Assembly: GCA_021776785.1 (NCBI GenBank)
Contig: JAJFFF010000041.1
Location: 114,709-178,708 of the forward strand
Direction: 5' to 3'
Origin: Planctomycetota bacterium
GTDB taxonomy: Bacteria; Planctomycetota; PLA2
Length of the DNA stretch: 64,000 bases
Below are positions 8,807-17,806 of this stretch, one piece after another. Numbering within the stretch: the stretch's first letter is position 1; every line of letters begins with the position of its first letter. A model generated the notes under the pieces. It was not told the origin of the DNA, searched no databases, and was given only the letters and a program-made list of their open reading frames with translations. The translations under genes and the position numbers were made by a program.

Positions 8807-8943
8807 CGCCGCCCATTGTACGGGAGCGGCGAGGGGCGCCGGATCCTCAGACCGACCCTAACGAAGAACGGGTAAGGGCCCTTCGGGTGGAAGCCGATCT
8901 ATCTGCCTTAGACCCGCGTGGAGAAGCGCGGGGGTAACACCCT

Positions 8944-10155
8944 GTGAAGATCCTCCATGTCCTCGACCACTCGATCCCGCTGCATAGCGGCTATACCTTT
9001 CGCACCCGCGCCATTCTCGACCATCAGCGCGCCTTGGGATGGGAGACCGCGCACGTCACCGGCCCCAAGCACACGGCGGTCTCGCCGCCGGTCGAAGATG
9101 TGGACGGCCTTCGCTTCTATCGCGCGCCGGCCCGCCCGGGTCTGTTGAGCAAGATCCCGATCGTCAAACAGTTCGGGGTGATCGGAACGCTGCGCGACCG
9201 TCTGTTCGAGCTGATCCCCGATCTGAAGCCCGATGTGATGCACGCGCATTCACCGGCCCTCAACGGCAAGGCCGCGCTGGCGGCGAAGGCGCGCTTCGGC
9301 GTGCCCTTGCTCTACGAGGTGCGGGCGTTTTGGGAGGACGCGGCCGTGGACCACGGGACGAGCAAGGAGGGGGGGCTTCGCTACAAGCTCACGCGCCGGC
9401 TCGAGACGGATGTGTTGCGCGCGGCCGATGCGGTAACCACGATCTGCGAAGGCCTGCGCAAAGACATTGTCGCGCGCGGCATCCCCGCCGACAAAGTCAC
9501 GGTGATTCCGAACGCCGTGGACATTTCACGGTTTTCGATCCCGGAGCGGCGCGACCCCGAACTCGAAGCCAGCCTCGGGTTGGCGGGCAAGAAAGTCCTC
9601 GGGTTCATCGGGTCCTTTTATGCGTACGAGGGACTTTCGCTTCTGATTCGCGCGCTGCCGAAGATCCTGAGCGAGCGCGACGACGTTGTGATCTTGCTCG
9701 TGGGCGGCGGCAACGAAGCGGACGCGCTCAAGAACCAAGTGGAGAGTTTAGGACTCACGGCGCGGGTTCGATTTACGGGGCGCGTTCCCAACCCCCAGGT
9801 CGATCGGTACTACAGCCTGTGCGACGCCATGGTGTATCCGCGCCTCTCGATGCGGCTTACCGAACTCGTCACACCGCTGAAGCCCCTGGAGGCGATGGCG
9901 CAAGGCCGACTGGTGATTGCGTCCGATGTTGGCGGTCATCGGGAGCTGATCGCACCGGACAAAACCGGCGTGCTGTTCCCTGCGGGGGACGCGGATGCGT
10001 TGGCCCACGCCGTGGTCTCGTTGCTCGGCAACGACGGTGTGTGGCCGGCGATGCGCGCGGCGGGCCGTGCGTTTGTCGAAACCGAGCGCAACTGGGCCGC
10101 GTCCGTCGGCCGCTACGCTTCGGTGTTTGATCGAATCGTTGCCAAAGAATCGTAA
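8944..10155 (+). CDS. Exosortase-associated glycosyltransferase, family 4 (Daro_2409-like)
   Basis: A GT-B fold glycosyltransferase of 403 residues. Its N-terminus, KILHVLDHSIPLHSGYTFRT, is the diagnostic opening of the PEP-CTERM/exosortase A-associated glycosyltransferase subfamily. The C-terminal half has the donor-binding stretch VTPLKPLEAMAQGRLVIASD and the HRELI loop. It starts with GTG at 8944, preceded by a G-rich stretch (GGGGGTAA). The likely role is cytoplasmic assembly of the exopolysaccharide repeat unit. The exosortase gene follows 140 bp later on the same strand, and a weaker sigma-54-like element sits in that gap. The sugar donor and acceptor cannot be read from the sequence. 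Confidence 0.9.
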   Translation: MKILHVLDHSIPLHSGYTFRTRAILDHQRALGWETAHVTGPKHTAVSPPVEDVDGLRFYRAPARPGLLSKIPIVKQFGVIGTLRDRLFELIPDLKPDVMHAHSPALNGKAALAAKARFGVPLLYEVRAFWEDAAVDHGTSKEGGLRYKLTRRLETDVLRAADAVTTICEGLRKDIVARGIPADKVTVIPNAVDISRFSIPERRDPELEASLGLAGKKVLGFIGSFYAYEGLSLLIRALPKILSERDDVVILLVGGGNEADALKNQVESLGLTARVRFTGRVPNPQVDRYYSLCDAMVYPRLSMRLTELVTPLKPLEAMAQGRLVIASDVGGHRELIAPDKTGVLFPAGDADALAHAVVSLLGNDGVWPAMRAAGRAFVETERNWAASVGRYASVFDRIVAKES

Positions 10156-10225
10156 GGCCCGCAGGCGGCGGCGTTTGCACAAAACCGGCCTGTCTTAGCG
10201 CAAAAATTCATCGAATCCGAACGCT

Positions 10226-10242
10226 TCGGCCCGGCCATTGCG
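10226..10242 (+). promoter_or_regulatory. Weak candidate sigma-54 promoter upstream of exosortase
   Basis: The sequence CGGCCCGGCCATTGCG has GG and GC with the canonical 10-nt spacing, a full TTGC at -12 and 5 of 7 matches at -24. A start site would fall near 10253, about 40 nt before the exosortase ATG. It is far less good than the element at 7573-7589 and could be a chance match in GC-rich DNA. Confidence 0.3.
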
Positions 10243-10295
10243 TGTAGTTTGCTAGTCGGCAGGTTCTGTCGATTTGGTTGGACATAGCGGTGGTC

Positions 10296-11897
10296 ATGGA
10301 AACAAAACTCTTCAAACATTCGCGTCGCGAGCTCATCGCGATCGGCGCGACGGTGGTGGCCTTACTCGTCGCCTACGCGCCCACCCTCGTTGAGCTGTTC
10401 CGCGAATGGTGGGACGTTCCCGAGTACAGCCACGGCCTGTTGATGCCGCCGGTCGCCGCGTGGTTGATCTGGGAGAAACGCGCCGAACTCAGCAAGATTC
10501 GCCGTCAGCGTGAAGCTGGCAGCGGCCTTCTGCTCCTCGGCAGCGCCCTCGTCATTGCGATTTGCTCCGCGCTGCTCCTCATCGGCGAGATGAAATTCTC
10601 GTGGAACCTCAAGCCGTACGCGTTTGTCACCACGTTGGTCGCACTCGTGACCGTGTTTTACGGTTGGCGCGGACTGCGCGCCCTCGTCGCGCCGATCGTC
10701 GTCCTCTATCTGATGTGCCCGATTCCGTGGCGCATGATTTTAGACGTTACGCTTCCGCTCAAGCGGCACGCCACGGTCATCGCCACCGGCTTGATCGAGG
10801 TCTGCGGACTTCCCGTTACGCTCCAGGGCAACCTGATCAACGTGTCGGGCATCGACTCCCTCTGGGTCGCCGACGCCTGCAGCGGCGTGCGTTCGCTCGT
10901 GTCCTTGATGAGCGTCGCGCTCCTCGGCTGCCTTTTTTGGCGGCGCCACTGGTCGATCAAGGCCGTGGTTCTCGCGTCGTGCATTCCGATCGCCGTCATG
11001 GTGAACGGGATGCGCATCTGGTTGACGGCGATGCTGTCGGTGTACATCAGCCCCAAGGCTGCCGAGGGCTTTTTCCACACCGCCGAAGGCTTTGTCCTGT
11101 TCGGTGTGGCGGCGCTGCTCCTTTGGGGATGGGCGTACGTCCTTCACGTTCTCTTGCCGCGCAAGGAAGCGGTCGAGAAAGCGGCCGCGGATCGCGATGC
11201 GGCGGCTACGCCGGGCTGGTCCACGGGCCGCTACGTTGCCACCATGGCGAGCATCGCGTTACTCGTGGTTGCATCGTTTTATGTGTACCGCTTCCGCTCC
11301 CGCCTCGGCGGGGAAGCGGTGAACCCCGAGGTCGTCGCCAAGCTGCAGAAGTCGTTTGACCGACTGCCGGTCGCGTTGCCGAACTTGGAGCTCACCAGCG
11401 AGCGTCACGAATGGGACGCCAAGACGATCAAGTCCAGCGGCGCGGATGTTTACGCGTCGCGGGTCTATTCCAACAAGACCCAGTCGTTCCGCGTGTATCT
11501 CGGCGGATCGATGCGGTCCAACGACAACTTTCATTCCCCCAACGTCTGTATGCCTTCGCAAGGCTGGGAGTCGTTGGAGGACCGCACCCAAGCGCTCGCC
11601 GGAAACGGCGACCGTGGTGTGCGGCGCCTCCTTCTCCAGCGCGGTCAGGAACAGATGTTGGTGTATTTTTGGTTCCAAGCGGGTGATCGCGTCGCGACCG
11701 ACGAGTTCGACGTCCGCTGGAGCCGACTCATTGACTTGGTGCGAGACAAACCGCTTGCACCGACTGTGATCGCCTCCGTGTACGTACCTGTACGCGGGTC
11801 GATCGAGGCCACAGAGGCGGCCGCCGAGAAGTTCTTGGCCGAGATTACGCCGCACATTCGCCTCGTTGCGAACGCTACGGAGACAACCGATGTCTGA
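10296..11897 (+). CDS. Exosortase with fused EpsI domain
   Basis: Multipass membrane transpeptidase-like enzyme that processes proteins with C-terminal PEP-CTERM-type sorting signals. From ATG 10296 (a TTG at 10278 is the alternative) it has 533 residues. The exosortase domain (about 1-290) has the catalytic triad: Cys195 in ADACSGVRS, Arg240 in NGMRIW and His261 in FFHTAEG. A further membrane segment near 315-335 leads into an EpsI-type domain (about 355-530) with the signature HSPNVCMPSQGW (413-424). In many genomes EpsI is a separate gene or is fused as here. The stop overlaps the start of the TPR gene by 8 nt (ATGTCTGA), indicating coupling. No protein in this window carries an obvious PEP-CTERM signal, so substrates must be elsewhere. 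Confidence 0.93.
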   Translation: METKLFKHSRRELIAIGATVVALLVAYAPTLVELFREWWDVPEYSHGLLMPPVAAWLIWEKRAELSKIRRQREAGSGLLLLGSALVIAICSALLLIGEMKFSWNLKPYAFVTTLVALVTVFYGWRGLRALVAPIVVLYLMCPIPWRMILDVTLPLKRHATVIATGLIEVCGLPVTLQGNLINVSGIDSLWVADACSGVRSLVSLMSVALLGCLFWRRHWSIKAVVLASCIPIAVMVNGMRIWLTAMLSVYISPKAAEGFFHTAEGFVLFGVAALLLWGWAYVLHVLLPRKEAVEKAAADRDAAATPGWSTGRYVATMASIALLVVASFYVYRFRSRLGGEAVNPEVVAKLQKSFDRLPVALPNLELTSERHEWDAKTIKSSGADVYASRVYSNKTQSFRVYLGGSMRSNDNFHSPNVCMPSQGWESLEDRTQALAGNGDRGVRRLLLQRGQEQMLVYFWFQAGDRVATDEFDVRWSRLIDLVRDKPLAPTVIASVYVPVRGSIEATEAAAEKFLAEITPHIRLVANATETTDV

Positions 11898-14800
11898 AGA
11901 CCGATCCAACAAGAAAATCCTTCTCGCGCTCGTCGTGGTTCTCCTCGCCGTGGGCGGCGCGGGGTTCTTCTTCGTCTACAAAGCCGGGCTCAAGCGCGAA
12001 GGTATCTTCGAGCAGGCCGAGCGTGCGATGAAGGAGAAGCGCTTCGACGACGTGATTAAGTTCGCGAAAGAAACGCTCGTCTCCAACCCGGAGCACCCGA
12101 ACGCGCGCGTTCTTCTGTTGCACGCACTCGTGGAAACGAAGCAGCTTGACGAAGCGCGCGACAAGGCTGAAGAGTATTGGGCGAATGGCGCCGGCGATGT
12201 GTTCGCGGGCCGCCATCTCTGCCAGGTGGCGATGAACGATCGCCGCTACCGCGCGGCGGAACGGATCGCCTTGATTCTCACGGACAAGGAGCCGGCCATC
12301 GCGTACCAGCTCCTCGCATTCATTCCCGACATGCGGGGACTGGAGATGGACGACGTGCGCAGCCGCTTGAGCGCTGCGGAAACGATGCGCGACTCCGCTT
12401 CGATCGTCGATGATCACACGCACAGAGCGGTCGCCCTCCTGTTCAGCGCGTCCGTGCTGATGGAGATCGCACCTTACGTTCCGGCGCGAGACGCGGTCGT
12501 GGCGCGTGCGCGGGAGACGCTGCGCGAAGCCGTGACGGCGGCCAACCAGGCACGCACGCATGACAACTCGTTTAACTACGACGTGGTGATGGGGTCGATC
12601 CACGTTCTGTCGGGCGACCTCAACGATGCCGAACTCGGCGCGAAGATGCTGTCGGCGTACACCGACGGCGTGTTGCGCGACGAGAGCGCCATCGCCATGC
12701 TTGCGAAGTACGCCATGGACCGGCAGGACTGGGATGAGGCCGTGCGCCTCGCCGGCTCGTTGCAGAAGAGTTACTGGTGGTTGCGCACGTACTGGCATGC
12801 GCGTGCGGGCGGCAATCTTGACGCGACGATGCGCATGATCGACACCGCCCCGATCCTCAGTGATCTGGACCGCGATGTCTTGCGCGCGGATGCGCTTTTG
12901 CGCGGCGGCAAGAAAGACGAAGCCAAGACTCGTTTGGAAGAAATCATCACCAACACGGAGGCGACTCCGAGTCAGATCATTCGTGCGCTGGTTCGTCTCC
13001 AGCAGGGATTTGGTGTGAAAGCGGCCGTCGCCGCAGCGGATTCCGCCAAGCTCGCGGATCGCGACGACACCAACCTAAAGGCGTTGCTCGCATCGCTCAT
13101 GTTGTCGGGCGAAGGATCCGACGAACGCGGCCTGGAGTTTGTTCGTCAGTTGGTGGCGGGCGGCAACATCGGCGGCATGCCGCTCTCCGGCGCGGCGCGT
13201 GCGTCGTTCTTGGCGCGCCGTCTCGAGTCCGCGTCCGACAACACGGCGGAGCTTCACTTGGAGCGCGCCATGGTTCAGCTCGGCCGCGCGCAGGCGAACG
13301 GTGACCCGACCGATGAGAAGACCAAAAAGCTCTTGGCCGATGTTCGCGAAGACCTCGGCGCCTTGGTCGAAGATAAACAATCGAGCAAGCCCGTCCTGTG
13401 TCAGGCATTCCTCATCGCTACGGCGGTGCGGGACACCGCTCTCGCGGGGCGCTTGATTGGACGCGCGATCGCCATGGAAGGCGAGCCTGCGGCCATCGAC
13501 GTCGACGTTTTGCGCAACGCGCGGCGTCTTCCGGATGGCAGGGTACCGACGACGTTTGTCGAGGGCATTCGTTCGGTGGCGAAGACCTCGCCGGCCGATC
13601 GATTCGTCAACGTGTTCGCCGATGCGGTCGAGAACCGTGTCCAGGATCCCGCCGAGTTGCTGAGTGCGTTGGAAGCGGCGGCAGCCGACGAAGGTTCCGC
13701 GCCGTTCGCATTGCGGCTTGCCGGTCGCGTTGCGATCAGTTTGCAGGAACTGGCAAAGGCCGAGGAGTTCGGTCGCCGGTTGCTTTCGATTCGCCCCGGA
13801 AACATGCACGCGCTACAGATCATCGGCACCGTACTCACGCTCCGCAACGAGTATGCGGAGGTGCTGGAGCTCTACAAGGGCGCGCCCGAGACGATCACGG
13901 GCGCCGGCCAGCAGGTCATGGCGTTGCTTCGCTTGGATCGTAAGGAAGAAGCGCTCGCACTCGCCCGCACCACGCGCAACAGCGAGCCGCACTCGCCGAT
14001 CGCGGCCCAAATTCTCGCGCAGACGTACGCCGAGATGGGGGGCGATTCCAATCTGCGTAAGGCCTTAGCGGTGCTGAGCCGCGTCGGGTCACGTCCGGAC
14101 GTGAAGCACGTGCGGGCTGAGATCTTGCTCCGCTTGGACGAGAAATCGCGCGCGTCCCACATCTACGAAGCGATCCTCAACACCAGCCGGTTCGCGGACT
14201 TCCGCGCCTGGAACGGGTTGATGATTTCCAAGATGCCGAACCGCCTGCAGGAGTTCGCCGACTTCAGCGGTCACGTGCTGGCTGACCAGCGGTTGCACCT
14301 CACCCCGAATGTGCGCGCTCATGTCCACATGGCGCGGGGCACAGCACTCGAGACGCTCGGCGAAATGAAGGACGCGCTTTCGGAGTACGAAGCGGCCGCC
14401 AAAGAGGATCCGGCGCAGTGGCAGGCGCGCAACAACGCCGCGTGGCACATCGCGACCATCCCGGTGCGCGGTCGTTTGCCTGAGGCCCGTGCGCACATCG
14501 AGGCTGCACTCGAAATCGCACGCAAGAAGCCCGACCTCGTCGCGGCCGACACGGCATCCCTTCACGATACGGCCGCTGAGGTCTACGCCGTGTTGGGCAA
14601 GAAAGAAGAGGCGCTGCGCCACATCAATGACGCACTCGGCGAGGTCAGCAAAGAGAAGTACGTCCGCTATGCGACGCACAAGGCCAAGATTTTTCTCCGC
14701 TTCAAGGAGAAAGACAACGCGAAGCGCCTGCTCGAAACGCTCGTCAAGGAATTCAGCACCGACGCCCACATCGCGCAGGCCCGCGACATGCTGTCCGAGA

Positions 14801-14916
14801 TCCATGTTTCGGAGCAAGTGATCACGGAAGACGGCGGAGAGATCCTGCCGGACCTTCCCGATGACGAGGACCCCGAGGACAAGGACGACAACGAGAAGGA
14901 AGGGAAAGAGGAGTAA
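11890..14916 (+). CDS. Large membrane-anchored TPR protein of the exosortase locus (PrsT-like)
   Basis: A 1008-residue protein with an N-terminal membrane anchor (KKILLALVVVLLAVGGAGFFFVY, about residues 8-30) and then helical tetratricopeptide-type repeats over nearly the whole length (for example EQAERAMKEKRFDDVIKFAKETLVSNPEHPNARVLL and ALSEYEAAAKEDPAQWQARNNAAWHIA). It ends in a very acidic tail rich in Asp, Glu and Lys. Large TPR proteins of the PrsT type are regular members of exosortase loci and are thought to scaffold export or assembly. Here the position 8 nt inside the exosortase gene supports that role. The ATG at 11890 is preferred over an upstream start at 11866, which would extend only into exosortase coding sequence. 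A strong hairpin terminator follows 18 nt after the stop. Confidence 0.8.
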   Translation: MSEDRSNKKILLALVVVLLAVGGAGFFFVYKAGLKREGIFEQAERAMKEKRFDDVIKFAKETLVSNPEHPNARVLLLHALVETKQLDEARDKAEEYWANGAGDVFAGRHLCQVAMNDRRYRAAERIALILTDKEPAIAYQLLAFIPDMRGLEMDDVRSRLSAAETMRDSASIVDDHTHRAVALLFSASVLMEIAPYVPARDAVVARARETLREAVTAANQARTHDNSFNYDVVMGSIHVLSGDLNDAELGAKMLSAYTDGVLRDESAIAMLAKYAMDRQDWDEAVRLAGSLQKSYWWLRTYWHARAGGNLDATMRMIDTAPILSDLDRDVLRADALLRGGKKDEAKTRLEEIITNTEATPSQIIRALVRLQQGFGVKAAVAAADSAKLADRDDTNLKALLASLMLSGEGSDERGLEFVRQLVAGGNIGGMPLSGAARASFLARRLESASDNTAELHLERAMVQLGRAQANGDPTDEKTKKLLADVREDLGALVEDKQSSKPVLCQAFLIATAVRDTALAGRLIGRAIAMEGEPAAIDVDVLRNARRLPDGRVPTTFVEGIRSVAKTSPADRFVNVFADAVENRVQDPAELLSALEAAAADEGSAPFALRLAGRVAISLQELAKAEEFGRRLLSIRPGNMHALQIIGTVLTLRNEYAEVLELYKGAPETITGAGQQVMALLRLDRKEEALALARTTRNSEPHSPIAAQILAQTYAEMGGDSNLRKALAVLSRVGSRPDVKHVRAEILLRLDEKSRASHIYEAILNTSRFADFRAWNGLMISKMPNRLQEFADFSGHVLADQRLHLTPNVRAHVHMARGTALETLGEMKDALSEYEAAAKEDPAQWQARNNAAWHIATIPVRGRLPEARAHIEAALEIARKKPDLVAADTASLHDTAAEVYAVLGKKEEALRHINDALGEVSKEKYVRYATHKAKIFLRFKEKDNAKRLLETLVKEFSTDAHIAQARDMLSEIHVSEQVITEDGGEILPDLPDDEDPEDKDDNEKEGKEE

Positions 14917-14934
14917 CCCTCGACCCGCAAAACG

Positions 14935-14970
14935 AAAAAGGGCCCGCGTGCGAACGCGGGCCCTTTTTTT
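14935..14970. terminator. Bidirectional intrinsic terminator
   Basis: A 9-bp stem GGGCCCGCG/CGCGGGCCC with a 6-nt loop is flanked by AAAAA on the left and TTTTTTT on the right, so it can stop transcription in both directions. It lies between the convergent TPR gene (ends 14916) and the sugar dehydrogenase gene (ends 14989). Confidence 0.92.
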
Positions 14971-14988
14971 GATTGGTTGAGGAGAACG

Positions 14989-16296
14989 CTACAGCTTGAC
15001 GATGCGTGCGCCCGTCGTCCGCGGTTCTTCGCTGTACGGATAGGCGTTGCGCGTATCGACGATCGTCTTCGCGTGTTTTGCGACGTAGTCGAAGTCCACA
15101 CCGTCGTGGCGGCACGTGACCACCACGCAGTCGGCCTTGGAGAGCTGATCCGGCGAGAGTTCCACGCCTTCGTAGCTCCTGTCGCCTTCGCGCAGCACCG
15201 GAACGAACGGATCGCTATACGCGACATCCGCGCCACGCGCTTCGAGGAGCTTCAAGATGTCGATCGCGGGCGATTCACGCGTATCCGCGACGTTGTTCTT
15301 ATAGGCCATGCCGAGCATCAGGATGCGGCTACCGCGAACGCTCTTGTTGTCGTCGTTCAAAGTCTGGGCCACGAGATCGACGCAGTACTCCGGCATCTCC
15401 GAGTTGACTTCGCCCGCCAGCTCGATGAAGCGCGCGCGGTAGTTGAGCGTGCGCAGCTTCCACGAGAGATAGAAGGGGTCGATCGGAATGCAGTGGCCGC
15501 CGAGGCCGGGGCCCGGGACGAACTTCATGAATCCAAACGGCTTGCTCGCGGCGGCGTCGATGACTTCCCAGACATCTAGGCCGAGACGGTGCGACATGAT
15601 CGCGACCTCGTTCACGAGGCCGATGTTCACGCTGCGGAACGTGTTCTCGAGCAGTTTGCTCATCTCCGCCGCCGCCGCGCTCGAAACCTTCTGCACGGTG
15701 TCGATCGCGAGGCTATAGAACTGGTGGGAGAGTTCGCCCGAAATCGGACCAACACCGCCGACAACCTTCGGCGTGTTCTTGATGCCGTAGGTCGGGTTGG
15801 AGGGGTCGACGCGCTCGGGGCTGAACGCGAGGAAGAAATCTTCGCCCGCTTTGAGGCCCTGCTCTTCGAGGAGCGGCTTTACCAATTCATCCGTCGTTCC
15901 CGGATACGTGGTGGACTCCAAGATGATGAGCTGTCCCTTGCGGAGACGCTTCGCCACCGACTCCGTGGCCTTGACCACATAGGTCATGTCGGGATCGCGC
16001 GTCTTCGAAAGCGGCGTCGGCACGCAGATGGAGATGATGTCCATGTCCGCGAGCCGATCGAAGTCGGTCGTGGCGTTGAACTTCCCGCTTTCTACGAGCG
16101 GCGCCAACTCTTCTGTGGCCACGTCTTCGATGTACGACTCGCGCTTGCCGATCGCATCGACCTTGCGCTGGTCCACTTCAAAGCCGGTCACCGTAATGCC
16201 GACTTTCGCGAACTCGACGGCGAGGGGAAGGCCCACGTAGCCGAGTCCGATGACGCCAAAAGTGGCGGTGCGATTGTTGATCTTGTCCTTGAGCAT
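14989..16296 (-). CDS. Nucleotide-sugar dehydrogenase (UDP-N-acetylhexosamine 6-dehydrogenase type)
   Basis: NAD-dependent enzyme that oxidises C6 of a UDP-hexose or UDP-N-acetylhexosamine to the uronic acid, supplying charged sugars for the surface polymer. The 435 residues are complete. They comprise a Rossmann motif GVIGLGYVGLPLAVEFA near the N-terminus, the ESTTYPGTTDE loop, the PERVDPSN segment, the catalytic cysteine in GPGLGGHCIPIDPFYLSW, and a C-terminal UDP-binding domain with MLGMAYKNNVADTRESP. The GHCIPIDP and ESTTYPGTT forms fit the WbpA/WecC branch better than glucose-specific Ugd. It starts at ATG 16296 and is separated from the divergent CapK-like gene by about 190 bp, which holds no other gene. 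Confidence 0.93.
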   Translation of the reverse strand: MLKDKINNRTATFGVIGLGYVGLPLAVEFAKVGITVTGFEVDQRKVDAIGKRESYIEDVATEELAPLVESGKFNATTDFDRLADMDIISICVPTPLSKTRDPDMTYVVKATESVAKRLRKGQLIILESTTYPGTTDELVKPLLEEQGLKAGEDFFLAFSPERVDPSNPTYGIKNTPKVVGGVGPISGELSHQFYSLAIDTVQKVSSAAAAEMSKLLENTFRSVNIGLVNEVAIMSHRLGLDVWEVIDAAASKPFGFMKFVPGPGLGGHCIPIDPFYLSWKLRTLNYRARFIELAGEVNSEMPEYCVDLVAQTLNDDNKSVRGSRILMLGMAYKNNVADTRESPAIDILKLLEARGADVAYSDPFVPVLREGDRSYEGVELSPDQLSKADCVVVTCRHDGVDFDYVAKHAKTIVDTRNAYPYSEEPRTTGARIVKL

Positions 16297-16489
16297 CTTG
16301 CGTTTACCTCAACCGTTCAGGGATACACCCTCAGACTCCCCTTGTCGGATTTGAGTCGTCTCAATTTGAACCCGAATTCGGAGCGTTCTGCCAGAGAGGC
16401 GTAACCCATTAAGAGACAACGGCTTAAACGGAGAACTTCTTCAGTGAGATCTTTGCGAAATTGCGCCCGGCTTGATAGTTTTCGCCATC

Positions 16490-17806
16490 ATGCTCGCTTC
16501 GGCTTGGCGTCACATCCGGCGCCGTCGTCGAAACCTGCGCCGGACCCGGGACGAACTGCTCGCCATAAATCTGCGCCGGTTCCGGGAATTCGCCCGATTT
16601 GCGGCGAAACGTTCCCCGTACTACCGAGACATCGTCCGCGAGCATGGGATCGATCTGGCGAGGGCGACCCCGAGCGATTTTCCGGAGCTCACCAAGACCG
16701 ATCTGATCGAGCATTTCGACCGCATCGTCACGCGCAAGGGGCTTTCGCGCGCGCGGATCGAGGAATTCTTGAGCGCGTCGCGGGAGCCGACGGACTTGAT
16801 GGACGGCCGCTATCACATCGTGCACACGTCCGGCACGTCCGGCCAGGTTTGCTACGTCGCGTACACGCCGTCCGAATGGATGACGAGCGTTTCGCAGTTC
16901 GAACGCCTCGTGCGCATCGGCTGGAGGCGCCGCGTCGCGTTTGTTGGCGCGATCGGTGGCCACTTCGCGGGCGTCTCGCTGGCCACGGCGTCGAGCACGA
17001 TGCTGTCCAAGCTTGCCTACGTCACCAAGGCGTTCGACCTCAACATGCCGACGGAAGACCTGCGCGCCGCGTTGGTCGCGTTTCAACCGCGCGCCATCAT
17101 CGGGTACGCCAAAGCGCTGGTCCGGCTCGGGGAGGAAAAAGCGGCGGGTCGTTTGGACATCGCGCCGCGCGCCATCATCTGCGGCGGGGAGAGCGTTTCC
17201 GTCCAGGAGATGCAGCGCATGCAGGATGTGTTTGGCTGCCGGGTTCGCAACGCGTATGCGACGTCGGAGCACCTCTTTATGGGATTTAACCAAGCCGACC
17301 ATCCGGGCATGTTCTTGCTCGAAGACGACTTGATATTTGACCTGAAGGAAGACCACATCCACGTGACGAATCTGTTCAACCGGACGGTCCCGCTCATTCG
17401 GCATCGCATGAACGACTCGCTGTTGGAAGCGGGCCCGGATGTGCCGCCGAATGGGCCTTACAAGATGGTGCAAACCGTTCTTGGGCGCCAGGAGGAGTCA
17501 CCGGTGTTCACGAACGAGAGCGGCGCCGAGGACTACATTCATCCGATCGTGATCGCTGAGTTTTTCGTCAAAAATCTACAGAGCTTTCAGATGCATTGTC
17601 TCGGCCCGACGGAGTTCCGGTTCGACGTGATCGTTGCACCGGGCCTCACCGACGACGAGACGGCGACGTTTGAACGCGAGTGCGCCAAACAGCTCAACTT
17701 GATCCTGACGCAAAAACGGATGCGCAACGTGACGTACCAAGTCCGGCACGTGGATTCTCTCCAGCGCGACACGAAGAGTCACAAGTTCAAGCTGATCCTG
17801 CGCTGA
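16490..17806 (+). CDS. CapK/PaaK-like adenylate-forming enzyme
   Basis: A 438-residue member of the phenylacetate-CoA ligase-like ANL superfamily. The nucleotide-binding loop HTSGTSGQVCYVAYTP (about residues 110-125) replaces the more usual SSGTTG motif but keeps the Ser/Thr-Gly pattern. Conserved family stretches AIICGGESVS and a C-terminal DFVVAP/RVRHVDSLQRDTKSHKFK-like lid with the late Lys are visible. CapK-type relatives occur in capsule and exopolysaccharide loci, where their acyl or aminoacyl substrate is usually unknown, so a role in decorating the polymer is inferred from location. ATG 16490 is preferred over a TTG at 16472. The last 20 nt overlap the end of the convergent HAD gene. 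Confidence 0.82.
   Translation: MLASAWRHIRRRRRNLRRTRDELLAINLRRFREFARFAAKRSPYYRDIVREHGIDLARATPSDFPELTKTDLIEHFDRIVTRKGLSRARIEEFLSASREPTDLMDGRYHIVHTSGTSGQVCYVAYTPSEWMTSVSQFERLVRIGWRRRVAFVGAIGGHFAGVSLATASSTMLSKLAYVTKAFDLNMPTEDLRAALVAFQPRAIIGYAKALVRLGEEKAAGRLDIAPRAIICGGESVSVQEMQRMQDVFGCRVRNAYATSEHLFMGFNQADHPGMFLLEDDLIFDLKEDHIHVTNLFNRTVPLIRHRMNDSLLEAGPDVPPNGPYKMVQTVLGRQEESPVFTNESGAEDYIHPIVIAEFFVKNLQSFQMHCLGPTEFRFDVIVAPGLTDDETATFERECAKQLNLILTQKRMRNVTYQVRHVDSLQRDTKSHKFKLILR

Noticed and set aside
8223..10147. A 15-bp direct repeat AATCGTTGCCAAAGA at 8223-8237 and 10133-10147 flanking gmhA and the glycosyltransferase gene
   Set aside because: Both copies are coding ends of unrelated genes, and one or two 15-mer matches are expected by chance in 64 kb; no other sign of duplication or excision.
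16297..16489. Possible sigma-54 elements upstream of the sugar dehydrogenase gene
   Set aside because: No GG/GC pair with correct spacing and flanks was found on either strand.
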